Below the pieces are notes generated by a model. That model did no database searches. It was given only the letters and a program-made list of their open reading frames with translations, and was not told where the DNA came from. From NCBI GenBank assembly GCA_015499985.1, contig JAAAUF010000364.1, positions 1-37,213 of the forward strand: DNA of 37,213 nt, given 5' to 3'. This document shows, in pieces, positions 1-13,350 of this stretch (position 1 is its first letter; the number at the start of each line of letters is the position of its first letter). This stretch comes from Haplosporangium gracile. Taxonomy: Eukaryota; Mortierellomycota; Mortierellomycetes; Mortierellales; Mortierellaceae. The position numbers were made by a program, and so were the translations under genes.

Positions 1-93
1 CGTTCGATCGAAACAAAAAAAGAGTACAAGGATATAGACGCTAACTCACAAACACCTTTCATTTTATTATGGTCAATCTGGGATGCTAAATAG

Positions 94-434
94 AACGTTG
101 AGGGCGAGTGGGAAGACGTCTGCAGAGTCATGAAAGAGTGCCATGAAGCCGTCCACGCCATGGGATGCCCTCGTGTCTCCACCAGGTAAAACAAAGAAAA
201 AATCCCGTCTTCACTCCCCTTCCATAATGCACCTGTTTGATTTTGCACACACGTCTCTCGCCCTCCCGTAAAAAAAAAAAAAAAAAATGGAATACTTTTG
301 ACTCATGGATTATTTTCTTTGATCAATTTAGCGTCCGTATCGGAACAAGGACGGATAAGGTCGGACAGACCATGGCCGATAAGGTCAACGTCGTCCATGA
401 GATCCTCGCCAAAGATGCTGCTGAGAAGAAGTAG
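94..434 (+). CDS. ECM15: ECM15/MTH1187-type thiamine-binding protein, C-terminal part (5' partial)
   Basis: Two exons are visible, 94-185 and 332-434, joined by an intron with GTAAAA donor and TTTAG acceptor. Positions 1-93 look like the end of an upstream intron, with a GCTAAC branch site near 40 and the acceptor at 92-93. The joined frame reads GEWEDVCRVMKECHEAVHAM, then SVRIGTRTDK, and ends in AAEKK and TAG. The motifs CHEAVHxMG and RIGTRTDK are hallmarks of the small MTH1187/YkoF-like family (yeast Ecm15), alpha/beta proteins of about 100 residues that form tetramers and are thought to bind thiamine or a related ligand. About 65 residues are present, so roughly the first 35-40 lie outside the window. 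Its 3' end faces the proteasome gene. The family call is firm; the biological role in fungi is not well defined. Confidence 0.85.
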
Positions 435-956
435 AAAACAAACGAAGTGTGTTCCAAAAGAAATGGTAATAAAAACAGTGTTGTTTTTGCACGCAACAGA
501 ACAGGTCTTCCATGCATGGGTGGTGTGCCATTATTTTCGCACGCCCTTTTTTCACAACGAGGGAAGTAGGCAAAGTGGCGGTGTTTCGTTTTGCTGGGAT
601 TTTGGGTGTCTTTACCTCACATCCTTTCAACAGAAAGCAAGGATACACGCAAATCGAACGGCAGCAAACTCCATTCTTGCACAATGATGGTGCTAGCTAT
701 AGACAGCTACACGGACATGCCCCAAGAAGAGCCTATACCTTTCTGTTACTTTTTGTCACAGTGGACACATCCTTTCCTCATATCGCTAGTAGCCAAACAA
801 GAAAATAAAGCCAGTAGTTGTCGAAAAAAAGGTGTTATTTACTGGCAGTAGTAGCGACTATGTCGTGTTTTTGATTTTAATCCAAATACTCTGATGTGTG
901 CGCCTTCGCTCATCATCTAGCAAAAAGGCTGCCGCACTCAAATATCTCTTCACTCT
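435..956. other. Convergent intergenic stretch
   Basis: This 522-nt spacer lies between two gene 3' ends (ECM15-like on plus, PSMA5 on minus). It should hold both 3' UTRs. I see no RNA gene, repeat or further coding exon in it. Confidence 0.6.
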
Positions 957-2904
<1,948 letters not shown>

Positions 2905-5347
2905 TCACGGTTGTTGAGGGACCGTTGTAATGAATTGCTTGAATCCTGCAAGCGCCTCGGGATGGTTCCAGAAAATAAGCGATACTTCCGAATACACCTA
3001 TCATGGACATTGGTTCAAAGAATATGGGCATCGTCAATGATTAGGCGCCGCTCGAAGAAAGTAATACCAGTTGAGCAAAAGCTCCTTCAATAGAAGTGTA
3101 TAAGTACCTGATCAATGGTCCAGCCGGTGCATTGGTACTTTTCCAGGGCAAAAATGAACCGGTCATACATCGTCATGTCGGTCTTGGCCTCATACTAACA
3201 TAAAGCGAGTCAATAAACGAACTTTTTAGCACCGCCATTTATCGTCCATAGTGAATGTCCTTAAAAGCAACATATTCTGCAATCTTCGCCATAAGAGATA
3301 TGTACCTTGACGGTTTGCACAAAGTCTTTGGCTTCGATAAAGTCAGGCGAGACGACGAGTTCTTCTGGGGGCGCCTTGGAAATGATCCGAGGCTCCGTTA
3401 CTTCAATTCCGCTCGTTACCATTGGCAAAAACTTGTGGAACCGTTGCAACAAGTGTGGATGATAGCGCAGGATAATCGACACGTAAAAATAAAGCTATCG
3501 GAGCAAAATGAGAACAGCAGGGCGTAAGATTGTCAATTCGATTTAAAGGCGATTGTAGATTACAAGCCAGCAGGTTTGTCCAGTGGTTCCTTACAGTTGA
3601 ATAAGAGTGGTCCTTCTGGAATTTCCTGAGCAATGTGATTAAATGTTGGTACATATCGGGCTCTTGCTGGGATCGCTCCTATGAATTACACAATAATAAA
3701 AAACGAGTCGATCAAGTCAGAAGGGCGGTCGAGCTTTGAGGCGTTACATAACTGCTGCCGAGGAGATGCGTTGAACGAGATTGAAATAACGCTGGGTTTG
3801 CGCACTTTGATAAGACTCAGGAAATCTGCTGCTGCGTGTCCATTATTATTTGCACTGACGTCCATCTGTTGTTGATTGGTTTGCTCAAAGCCGACTATCA
3901 GCATAAGCAATATAAACAGTTGAGGTATTGTTTTAGTAATGCGATTGTTCAAGTAGAGCTACCAGTCCCAGTTCGAGTCGGATTTTCAAGCATGGTATCC
4001 AGAATGCAGCCTGCATTACCTGCCGTTGGAAGCAATCCTGCGGGTATAGTTGGTTGAGTCTCAGCTTTGACCTTCACTTTGTAGTCCGAATACATCATGG
4101 GCTGCTTGAATGTTGCGTTTGAGGTCAGTCCCGAAAGTTGACAGTAAAAGTCATATATAGTGGAAAGAGAAGACAATAAGTAAGTGTACAGTTCAAGGCG
4201 ATGGTGTGAAAGCGTTCTTCGATGAAATTTCTTCGATGAAATGCATGTCCTTGTACGTTACCGGCACCAACTGGTTTAGAAGACCCTGTGCTTCCGGTAA
4301 AAATTCCTTAAACCCCATCAGAAGATCTGGTTGGTCCTGAAAGAGAGCCATCACAGTTCTCACCAATTGCTCTATGGTTATGCTGAGAGAATAAAAAGAA
4401 CGAATGAGGAGTCAGTCAGTTATCCTTGCCGCAGGGAGTTTCCTGCCGTGATATAATCGCCGTGTCTAAATTCACAATTGAATTAATGCGCCATGGCTTC
4501 AGTGATTCTCGAGTGCCCTGCCGAGAGTACTCCTGTCTGTTTTCCCTGTGCTCATGTGGCTGTTTGCCAATGCTGTGAAAATGTACCTCAGTTCGTGATA
4601 TTTCTCCAAAGCACCCAAGAATTCCGTGTAGACTCTGGGGTTGCTCTCGTACGCCTTCTTGACCAGTCCAACATAGTCGGCGGCGGCTCGGTAGGTGAGT
4701 GTCTGTTGTGACGATCCTGCTCCCGAGTCTGTCGATGCTGGTTGGTGGCCATTTTGGATGTGTTGTCTAAAAGAAGGATAGAATAAACAAAATAGATAAA
4801 GTTTCAGCTGCCATTCCTCAGAGTAGAGCCCCTAGGCTGGTTGCAAGACACCCTGTACATACATTCGCATCATTCTGATACAGACAGTTGTACACGCCAA
4901 TGCAATGTACGTTATGATTAAGACCTTCAGGCACACAACTCCCTCCAATGTCAAAAAGCAGTGGTTTTGGTACGATAAGGATAAAACTTACTCGACAGTA
5001 CGCGAACTTTGACCGAGAGACACCAAGAGTTCTGCAACGGCCATTCGAGATTCGGGTTGTTGAAAGTGAAAGGCAGGGGTGCTGACAGAAGAGGCGCTTG
5101 TGGCGGTGATTGTAGGGGTAGTGGCGTCCATCATCAAGATGTCAGTGTCATGTTGTTGGTGGTGTTGACCTTCTTCTCCGTTGGTATAGTTTGAGCCGTT
5201 GAGGGCAAGGCTGATGCTGTGGATAGTGCTGGCGTTGTCGAGGGGTGCGACGGAGAGGGAGTGTGCGAAAGACGCGGCTGCGTCCATGTGGTCGTCCTGA
5301 CTTGTCCCGCTGGGATCTCGCTGAGAGAGCGCGCCGGAGTGGTTCAT
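2905..5347 (-). CDS. Stand-alone triple PAH-domain protein (Sin3-like repeats only)
   Basis: Nine minus-strand exons: 5347-4992, 4766-4587, 4382-4262, 4104-4020, 3894-3806, 3678-3595, 3494-3306, 3194-3108 and 2997-2905. They join in frame to about 427 residues. Residues 1-145 are Ser/Asn/His-rich and look disordered. Three paired amphipathic helix domains follow: PAH1 at about 146-211 (ADYVGLVKKAYESNPRVY, later QDQPDLLMGFKEFLP), PAH2 at about 268-329 (AADFLSLIK, EPDMYQHLITLLRKFQKD, YHPHLLQRFHKFLP) and PAH3 at about 359-420 (YDRFIFALEKYQ, NHPEALAGFKQF). PAH domains are four-helix bundles that bind short amphipathic helices of transcription factors, classically in the Sin3 corepressor. Sin3 is over 1000 residues and carries an HDAC-interaction region; none is present here, and the frame ends 7 residues after PAH3. 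The donor of exon 5 (GTGCGC) is weak and the acceptor of exon 4 is ambiguous by 3 nt. A corepressor adaptor or competitor role is inference. Confidence 0.8.
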
Positions 5348-5770
5348 GGCGATCGATTTTGCAATCGTTTAGTTCGGGTCGTATTTGAAAGTAAAAGGTG
5401 AAGGTGGTCGAGAGGGATAAGGGGTAAAGTAAAGGGCGAATAGGGTCCGTTTGGGAGAAGGGGGGGATATGATGTCTGTTGCGGTCTTGTGCGAGTGAAT
5501 GAGTGCGTGAGTAAAAGAGTGAGTATGCTCCGAATAGTAAACTGAGTTTTTTGAAAGGGAGAAAGTAAAAGTGAGAAAATAACAACAACGCGTTGAAGGA
5601 GTGTGTGGAGGTGAGCGGGCTTTTCTTTTTCTTCTTGTCGTCGTCGTTGGAAGGTATGGAAATCGGACAATGGTATGTGTGTGTGTATGTGACAATAGGA
5701 AGAGTGAGAGAGTAAGTGAGTATGGGAGAGGGAGGAAGTGATTAGGAAGGGACGAGCGAGAGTGGTCGAG
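5348..5770 (-). promoter_or_regulatory. Pyrimidine-rich leader/promoter of the PAH gene
   Basis: For about 420 nt upstream of the PAH start the minus strand is dominated by C and T, with short CT and CA runs. Similar coding-strand tracts occur before several other genes here, so it is probably core promoter plus 5' UTR. The rest of the spacer (5771-6386) is shared head-to-head with ARPC3; its last ~110 nt (6250-6360) are CT-rich on the plus strand. Confidence 0.5.
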
Positions 5771-6171
5771 ATGAATGAGCAAAAGAGAAGAGAAAAGAAG
5801 AAGACTGAAAAGAAGAAAAAATGGAGCTAAAAGCAGAAAGGCAAGAAGAAAGAGCTTCTTTGCCTGGCCGTTGTTTCGAGGCTTGTTTGGAGAGGAAATT
5901 TATGTACACGCCTATGAATCACACACTTCTCTCGAAAACAAGAGATCAACAGCAGCGACAACTCGATCTATAAAGAACACTGTCATTCACGAGACTAAAG
6001 GACGAAGCACTCAAAAAGAGAGCGATTCACCTTATTTTGCCATTTGGCAAAGAACGCGATGGAACACGTTACTTATTTACGGCTCGTCAAAAGTACACCT
6101 GTGCCCTTTCCTTCAATTTAAGGCACATCCAGCTAAAGGTCGTGAACTAACGAAACCCAATGCTCAACCCT

Positions 6172-6239
6172 GGATTCGAACCATCCTCGCCTGTTGTGAC
6201 GTATTTTTCTAAATTTTGCCGTTGGTTGCACTGTCGCCA
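6172..6239 (-). other. tRNA-like Pol III box A/box B pair, probably a tRNA relic or SINE fragment
   Basis: On the minus strand, GGTTCGAATCC (6182-6172) is a perfect match to the tRNA B box. TGGCGACAGTG (6239-6229) fits the A box except at one position, 46 nt upstream. However, the T stem has only three of five pairs, no matching 7-bp acceptor stem can be drawn with the downstream GTTGAGC, and no T-run terminator follows. A functional tRNA is therefore unlikely; a decayed tRNA, a tRNA-derived SINE head, or chance are possible. Confidence 0.25.
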
Positions 6240-6386
6240 TTCTGCTCGTCTGCAAAGTCGCATGTCTTTCTTTTCTTCTCTTTTTCCCATCCCTCTATCT
6301 TCTCCACAAACACCAGCTCTTCTTGCCAACCTCTCACGCGTCCTCAATCACTTTTCTTTTTTAAACAATAACAAAAGTATCCCACC

Positions 6387-7544
6387 ATGCCTGTAAGTCA
6401 GTCATACCAGGGTCACTCTCAAGGACTCAACTTACACTCTAGTGCACAAGTGCACTCTGGAACGTCAGTCATCCAGTTCCATCCATCCACCAACTGGAAG
6501 CGTAGCAAGCAAACCATGCAAAGAAAGAGAACTCAACCATGGAAGAGACCATGGGTATGCCGAACAGGAATGCCTCCGTCAGGATAGCAAGAAAAAGCAG
6601 ACATCTTATCTGAGACAACACCATCCGTGGACGTGGAAGTTTGGAAACACGATGCATGAAGGCACGCTCTTGTGTCAAAAGTGTGTGAGACTACAGGGAC
6701 TAACCTGGACTTCAACACTTTGTCTTGCGTGTCGCTTTCTTGTATGAATCCATATCCCGCGCTGATGATAGGCATACCACTCGGCCTTTAATGAGATGGC
6801 AGACTTGCGCTCTGTCGGAAGCATGGCCCTCTTGCCCATCAAAACCCGTGTCCGTGGACCTGCCCCTATCGGTATGTTCTTAGTGCTCCTAATTGACATC
6901 ATTTATTAATATCGGTCCCCGTTCCTGGATATTGCCAAAAGCGACACTACTCTCACTTTTTGTCGGCTTTTTGTTCTTCAAATCATCTCAACACACCTCC
7001 GTTCATCACTTTTACATTCGTCATTAGCCGACCCTAACGCCGAAGATATCATTGACGAAGCACTCAACCTGTTCCGCGCCAACGTCCTCTTCAGGAACTT
7101 TGAGATCAAGGGCGACGCCGACAGAGTCTTGATCTACCTCATCCTTTTCATCACAGAGTGTCTCGGAAAGCTGGCAAGGAACCCCAGTCTCAGGGAGGCA
7201 GAAAAGATCTTAGGCACATTGGCCCTTGGAAACTTTGCCATCCCCGGCGACGCCACATTCCCCCTCAATGCCCTCTACACCGCTCCCGCCAACAAGATGG
7301 ATGCCGGTACGTGTCTTCCTATTTCTTGCTCAATGTAAATGGGTCAGTTGAGCAAGGCGATCATTTCATCTTACATCCTGTGTATGTTTCCAACGATCAA
7401 ATGATAGATTTGTTGCGCCAGTACGTGTCCCAGCTGCGTCAGGAGATGGCTGTCAGACTCCCCAACCGCATTTATGAGAATGACAAGCCCGGAAAGTGGT
7501 GGATGTGTTTCCAAAAGAGAAAGTTCATGAACAAGACTCTGTAA
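6387..7544 (+). CDS. ARPC3: Arp2/3 complex subunit 3 (p21-Arc)
   Basis: Four exons: 6387-6392 (only ATG CCT), 6772-6871, 7028-7306 and 7408-7544, giving 173 residues, close to the family's 174-178. The tiny first exon is inferred because the second exon opens in frame with AYHSAFNEMADLRSVGSMAL, and this family starts MPAYHS. ATG CCT is followed at once by GTAAGT and is preceded by a good CCACC context. Later motifs are IKTRVRGPA, DPNAEDIIDEALNLFRANVL, FEIKGDADRVLIYLILFI and the C terminus KWWMCFQKRKFMNKTL. ARPC3 is a small structural subunit bridging Arp3 in the seven-protein complex that nucleates branched actin at endocytic patches. An AATAAA-type signal (about 7781) lies downstream. The product call is firm; the first-exon call depends on family knowledge. 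Confidence 0.94.
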
Positions 7545-8363
7545 GCATACCACGTCGCCACCACCTCTACTTACCCTCCAACAACACCAAATTAAAACAG
7601 TCAAAACAGCAGGAGCAAGAGCAGGAGGAGCAAGGACTAGGAGCGAAGGGAAGATGGAGAAGTCATGATTCTGTGAATAGAAGAGACAGCTCCACCGACA
7701 ACTAACAAAAGAAACGCAACGCAGTCCTTGAGACGCATACCCCTACGACCCTTTCTTCCAACCTCAATCGCTCAGAGAGAATAAAAGAATCGAAAACTGC
7801 AACCAATCTGCATCCGTGGCAATCTATTTTTTCTTCTTTTTGGCTCTTCTGAACTTACTTCTATCATTTATCAAGTTCATGGTCACCACAGAGTGTTTTC
7901 ACCAGACGCATTATTCTTCCGCTACATTCCTATGGTTAATTCTTAATATTTCAAACCTTTGGTCGACTCGAATGATGAGTACGATGCGATCATTGTTCAA
8001 GGGATGATACATAGATTAGATGAATACCGAGTGCCGCACTTTCGTGTCCGCGCGGGAAGATGCGCGTTAATTAACGAGCAAAGTGCCGGTGACTGTTGAA
8101 ACTAAGGCGAGGCCCATCAAATAGGCCGATTTGACCGTTGCCGCCTGCGTCTCAGGCAGAAAGACAGACAAGCGACGCTTCCTCTCCTTTTCCCCCTTTT
8201 TACACTTTTCCTTTCCTTTTTCAACACTTTCATACTCTTTCATTTTACTACGCTCATCATCGCGCATAAGCAAGGACAGACAGCAATCCACACACACCCG
8301 ACAACACTACCTTCACTCCACCATCGCCATTCCCTCCAACTCACACACTCACTCGCTCTTTCC
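7545..8363. other. Intergenic stretch between ARPC3 and UBE2O
   Basis: The first part should be ARPC3 3' UTR with GAATAAAAG near 7779. Positions 8160-8360 are strongly CT-rich on the plus strand and directly precede the UBE2O start, so they are likely promoter and 5' UTR. Around 8050-8075 there is a GC-rich patch with GCGCGGGAA, which resembles an E2F-type site. No coding exon was supported. Confidence 0.5.
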
Positions 8364-11300
8364 ATGTCAAAGGTCCTCTTTACCGCAAAGGTACCATCAG
8401 CAACCCCAACCCTTCCTTTTCTTTTTATTTCGGCATGTCGGTCGCAGTCGGCACATCACAGAATCACAGACAACGCATATGACTAACTCCTTCTCTGTTA
8501 CATCGCCCCAGGTCTTTCTAGAGGATGCTGTCCATCTGAAGGACGACCCTCAGCGACTAGGCCTCGTCGTTAAGACCTGGCACGACTTTGACTCGGGCGA
8601 AGACGAGGAAGACGAAGACTCTACTGGACCTGTAAGTCTCCATGAATTCCGTGTGGCGAATGATTTCAACTCTATCCATTAAAGGGAGTAAAACTAACTA
8701 TTGCCTTTATCTACTTCCATATAGCTTGAATTGCAGCAGGTCTCCGTTCACTGGGCTGATGGCTCGGCACCACAGGTTGTTCATGAGGAGGATTTGGTTG
8801 TCCTTGATAGATCCTTCAGCCACGGCGACGTCGTCAAGCGATCTCCCAACGATATCATGTCAGGATCTGTGATCGATGTCAAGGTCGTACTGGACCTGCA
8901 AAAGATTTGCCCGCCCAAGACCCGGTACTCGGGAATCGATGCCAAGCATGTCGACTTTGTCCAACAGTTCGTCGTCAACAATCACATCATCTACGATGGT
9001 TGGCTGGGAGTCATCCAAGAGGTAAAGGGGTGGTGAAACTGGTGTGAGTGCGTGCAAACAGAAATGAAAGACCATGTCCAAAAGTGAGCCCTGAAACGAA
9101 GAGCAGTAGTAGTTTGGCGCTCATGTAAACCACAACCCCTGTCCGTCTAGCCCCGATCTGTCATTGCGCACACAATACACACACACATTCACACACACAC
9201 TACGGACCCTCTTCCCTCCCTTTTGTCAGCTCACCATCGCAACCACCGACAGTTTTTTTCTTGTCCTCGATCTCTGTTCTAAAACATTGCTACTTTCTCT
9301 CTTACTTTATCATGCTCTTTAGGTGAAAGATGAAGTGACTCTCCTCATGTCCGACAACAGCATTTGCACTATCAAGAACTCGGATGACTTGGACCTTGGT
9401 GACCAGTTCCACGATCAGTCTTGCTTCTTTCCCGACTCTCTCGCCCCTGGTCATGTAAGTTTTATCGCTTAGCCCGGTCAAAGAGCGGTTAGAGTGGCCG
9501 ACTCATATATTTTTCGTTTTCCGACTCTGAATTTCGCATAGGCTGTTCATGGGCCTTCGCGCGTCTTCAAAAATGCAATATATCAATTCAAGAGCTACCC
9601 CAGCTCCAAACAAGGACATGTTATGAGGACAGAGGTCACTTCCATCACGGTCAACTGGCTCTCCTTCAACCCATTAGCGCTGGATCAGACCCCCGGAGTC
9701 GCCCCTCCTCCCAGGGAACTGGATGACTTTGAAAACATTATTGTTTACAAGAGCGTGGAGCAGCATTGCACATATGAACTTTTGAACCGAGTCAAAATCG
9801 TGGACCCCACGACTCTGAAAAGTACTACAATGACCGTATCTAATGTACTTCCCCTTGAGAGTATTGTTTTTGATCTGTTTATGAAATCAGTACTAACAAA
9901 CCTAATTGTTTGTTGCTTTTCTGTGTCCACAGCCTTGGGTCTGAAAACGTACTGTCCCTATATGAAGAGTAAACCCACTCGACTTCAGTGTCCCCACTAT
10001 CACAGGCACGACACAGAATTTGCCACTGAAGAGATGGTAAGTTCCTGTTTTTGCTTTGATTATGACCGCACACCCTTGTCCCCCTCCAAAGACCGACAAA
10101 CTAACATTCATCATCTAAATTGCTCTCAATCGCAAACAGCAAGTCGTCGGAACTAAAACAGTAGTGACAGTGTTATGGCAGGATCTCTCCGTGTCAACGG
10201 ACGTTGCCTCGACAGCTCTTGTCCCATATCTCAACATGGACGATCAGGACGTGTGGCCCACTGACTATGTGCTTCTGAAGCCAGGCGAGGTCTTGATGGA
10301 CGAACCCGGTGGCGTTAACTTTGACCGCAAAAAGTCTGACATGCTTGGGATCGTTCAGTCTGCCAACGCCAAGGAGCGAACTGCCCTGGTTAAGTGGTTC
10401 AGCGAGGAGCGCGATGAGGGATTGGAGCAGGAGGCCGAAGAGTGTTCGCTATATGAGATTATGTCACACCCCGATCTCAAGTTCAGGATGGGTGATATGG
10501 TCGTTGTGAGTCGAGAGCGTGAACAGAACCCTTCGTCAGATATTGCGCCAAGAGCTCCCAGTGTTGCTGAGATCGTGTCGTTGGTGGTCCGTGGTAAGGA
10601 GATCTTTAATGAGCTATTCAAACAAGTTCCCAAGGTCTATGCTGACAAGCCTTGGAAGATTGAACGAAGAGGAAAAACCTTGTTGAAGCGATATGGTGTC
10701 GAAGGTGTCGAGGCATTGGATCGTTATCTCTCCGAGACCAACAAGATGGCGTCCAAGACGATTCACAGACTTGTCGACCGCGGTGACCCATTGAAACCTG
10801 CCATTTCAACCGATGCATTAGCCAACTTGCCTCAGGACGAGAAGGATGCAGAGACCATCAGAACGCGGTTGAACTGGATCGGACAGATCTGGAAGGTATA
10901 CCCTGATCAGCCCATTGCCCGCATTCGTTTCATGGATGGGAGCGAGGAGGACATCCCTGTCGGCAGGATTATGGTGGTTGAGGATGAGGATGAGGATGAT
11001 GAAGGGGCCGATAGTCAGGATGAGAGAGCGTTTGAAGAGTACGATTTCGACCAGGCGAATGGCAGTTGGGTGTCTGAATCAGGCGAAGCTTCGTCTGACG
11101 ATAGCTGGGAGACTGACTCTGAGGCTGGGGTCGAGGATGGTTCCATGAGTGATGTCGATGACGATGAGGACAAAGCTACTGAATCCAAAGCAAAGACGAA
11201 CGAGTCGGCACCCGAAGCTAACGGAGCGAACGAAAAGTTTCAGCAGGAAGAAACCAACCGACATGGAGAAAAGGTTCCTGAGCCAGAGTCTGTGGTTGTG

Positions 11301-12658
11301 GACCCATTGCCTGAACCCGAGGAGATTATTTCCAACCAGAAAGATGCTTCAACAGCACAAGCGGCAGCAGTGGCGGAGCATACGGACTGGAGGAGTTTTG
11401 CTGTGTTGGAAGAGACCCCCGCCGATCATCACTTTTTGCAGAGCTCCCATGACGTCCAACACACCGATAGAGCGTGGTTCAAGCGAATCGCCAAGGAGCA
11501 CGCTATCTTGTCGTCGTCGTTACCGGATGGCATCCGAGTCCGTGCCTTTGAAGATCGGATGGACTTGCTGAGAGTTCTTATCCAAGGCCCCGATCATACC
11601 CCCTACCGCAACGCCCTCTTCCTCTTTGATTTTAAGTTGCCCAGTCAATTCCCCACCCAGGTGAGATATTCTTCTGTTCTGTGTCAGTGCTTAGAGCATC
11701 CAGCCGTTGGTTTTGACCGTTTGTTTACTAATTTCATTGCCATGTGTTCAACTTAATAGCCACCAATTGCTTTCTTTCACTCATGGACTGGTGGCATTGG
11801 CAGGATCAACCCGAACTTGTATGAGGATGGAAACGTTTGTTTGAGTCTTTTAAACACGTGGCATGGCAAGGATCAGACAGAGACCTGGACCCCCAGCTCA
11901 AGCATCCTTCAGGTATGATCCAGGCATTGTTGGTAGATGAAAGTTGCTTTTTGGTCACCATTAGGTCAATTTTGCTGAGCGCTGATCGTTGTTCTTTATT
12001 GGATCCAAATAGCTGTTGATCTCTCTGCAAGGTCTCGTCCTTGTCCCTGAGCCCTATTATAATGAAGCTGGGTAAGTCTCGCCCTATGGCTGTGTATCTA
12101 TGCTGGCGATACTGTAAAAGGTGTTCACCGAATGCATACTGATCATTCGTTTATCTCTCTTTGATTTCATCAACAGATTCGAAAAGTTTGTTGGTACTGA
12201 GGAAGCGGCTCGCAACTCGGAACTCTACAACGAGAAAGTATACCTGTTGTCCTTGAAGGTAAACAACATTTCCGCGCTCAATAATGATTCAACACATCGC
12301 ACCGTCCTTGGAGATGAGATGAAAAGTGAGCTAACACCAGTAATACATTTGTTTTGTAACTTGCTAGACGATTCAAACGATCTTGAATCACCCTCCGACA
12401 CCACTCAGCAAGGAGGTACGGCATTTCTACTTTGAGCGACAGAAGCTGGAGCAGGTTGTGATCGAGGGCCTTGAGCTTATTGCACATTCTGAGGTGGAGA
12501 TGGACGCCAAAGCCGAGTCAACAGATGGCACTACACAGCAGGACGAGAGCAATGGTACAGAGAAGGATGCAGGACCAGTGATCAAGCGGATCAGCAAGGG
12601 AGCACTGAAGATGTTGAAGAAGCATATTGATGCGCTTAGTCATTTCTTGGAGGAGTAA
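8364..12658 (+). CDS. UBE2O: E2/E3 hybrid ubiquitin-conjugating enzyme UBE2O
   Basis: Eleven exons: 8364-8390, 8512-8631, 8725-9021, 9323-9454, 9542-9860, 9933-10036, 10140-11660, 11760-11912, 12013-12071, 12177-12258 and 12368-12658, about 1034 residues. The N-terminal two thirds contains beta-rich conserved regions typical of UBE2O ([53 protein letters not shown]), followed by an acidic disordered stretch encoded by about 10980-11190. The UBC fold spans roughly residues 774-960. Its active-site cysteine, Cys867 (codon 11838-11840), sits in [15 protein letters not shown], and the long W-rich insert after it is a UBE2O/BIRC6-type feature. UBE2O both charges and selects substrates, notably orphan ribosomal proteins. 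Exons 5-6 are uncertain: an alternative model with introns 9877-9932 and 9969-10005 also keeps frame and reads more convincingly. Confidence 0.9.
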
Positions 12659-12759
12659 AGGAGGCGGTACCTGTTTTATCATCAGTAAACCGTTATTTTG
12701 TTCCATTTGTGAGACGCTGTACTCTTGAAGAAGTCGATTGGGCGAATGTACATTTGCGT

Positions 12760-12792
12760 CACGTGATTCCAGTGCAAATGAAGGTGACGTCA
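12760..12792. promoter_or_regulatory. CACGTG E-box and TGACGTCA CRE-type palindromes upstream of TFIIB
   Basis: CACGTG lies at 12760-12765, flanked as GTCACGTGA, and a full 8-bp palindrome TGACGTCA lies at 12785-12792. Such sites bind bHLH and CREB/ATF-type bZIP factors in fungi. They sit just past the UBE2O 3' end and about 560 nt before the TFIIB start. Functional use is inference. Confidence 0.35.
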
Positions 12793-12839
12793 TGTTCTCT
12801 TTTTTTTAAAAAACGGAGATAAAAAGACGAGGGAAGCCA

Positions 12840-13350
12840 TGAGTTTTTTCTTTTTTTCTTTTTTCGTTGTCTTTCTTTCTTTTCCCTTTTCTTTCATTCT
12901 GTTCCCTTCCTCATTCGACCTTGTGGAAGCTATCCGTCCGCTCTGTCGAATCACTTTGTCACTCGTTCGTTGTCCTCTACTCTCACTCACCCTTTCTCTC
13001 GCTCTCACTCACCCAAGCCTTTTGTGAAGTGAACTCTACGCCTCCGCACCTCCTTCACCCACATCTACACATCCACATCTACACACTCACCCCGCTCACC
13101 CCGCCTCTCTGTTGCATCACCTTTTTTCCGACTATTTCACTATCTGCTCGGAAATACTACTAAACAGCACCCCTTTTGCAACAACAACCAACAAAAAGAC
13201 GACAAAGCTCAAGAATAAAACAAAAGCACAAAAGAAACAAAGAACAAACAACAGCCTTTCCATTCCTCTTCTTCCCACCACACTCAATACTCCAAGCTCC
13301 CCCCCTCCCCCACACACACATAATCTCTTTTATCTGCTGCGGATATTTGA
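12840..13350 (+). promoter_or_regulatory. Long pyrimidine-rich promoter/leader of the TFIIB gene
   Basis: About 500 nt of C/T-dominated plus-strand sequence runs from TTTTTTC runs at 12844 through CCTCCCCC near 13305, interrupted by an A-rich patch (13185-13250). It ends at the TFIIB start codon and matches the arrangement before other genes in the window. Confidence 0.5.

Noticed and set aside
2905..5347. Full-length Sin3 corepressor
   Set aside because: No HDAC-interaction region is encoded, and the frame closes seven residues after PAH3.
5775..6212. 145-codon plus-strand frame with a very basic N terminus
   Set aside because: It opens in the purine-rich complement of the PAH promoter, so its Lys/Arg richness is a by-product. 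It then runs through the tRNA-like element and lacks splice or protein signatures.
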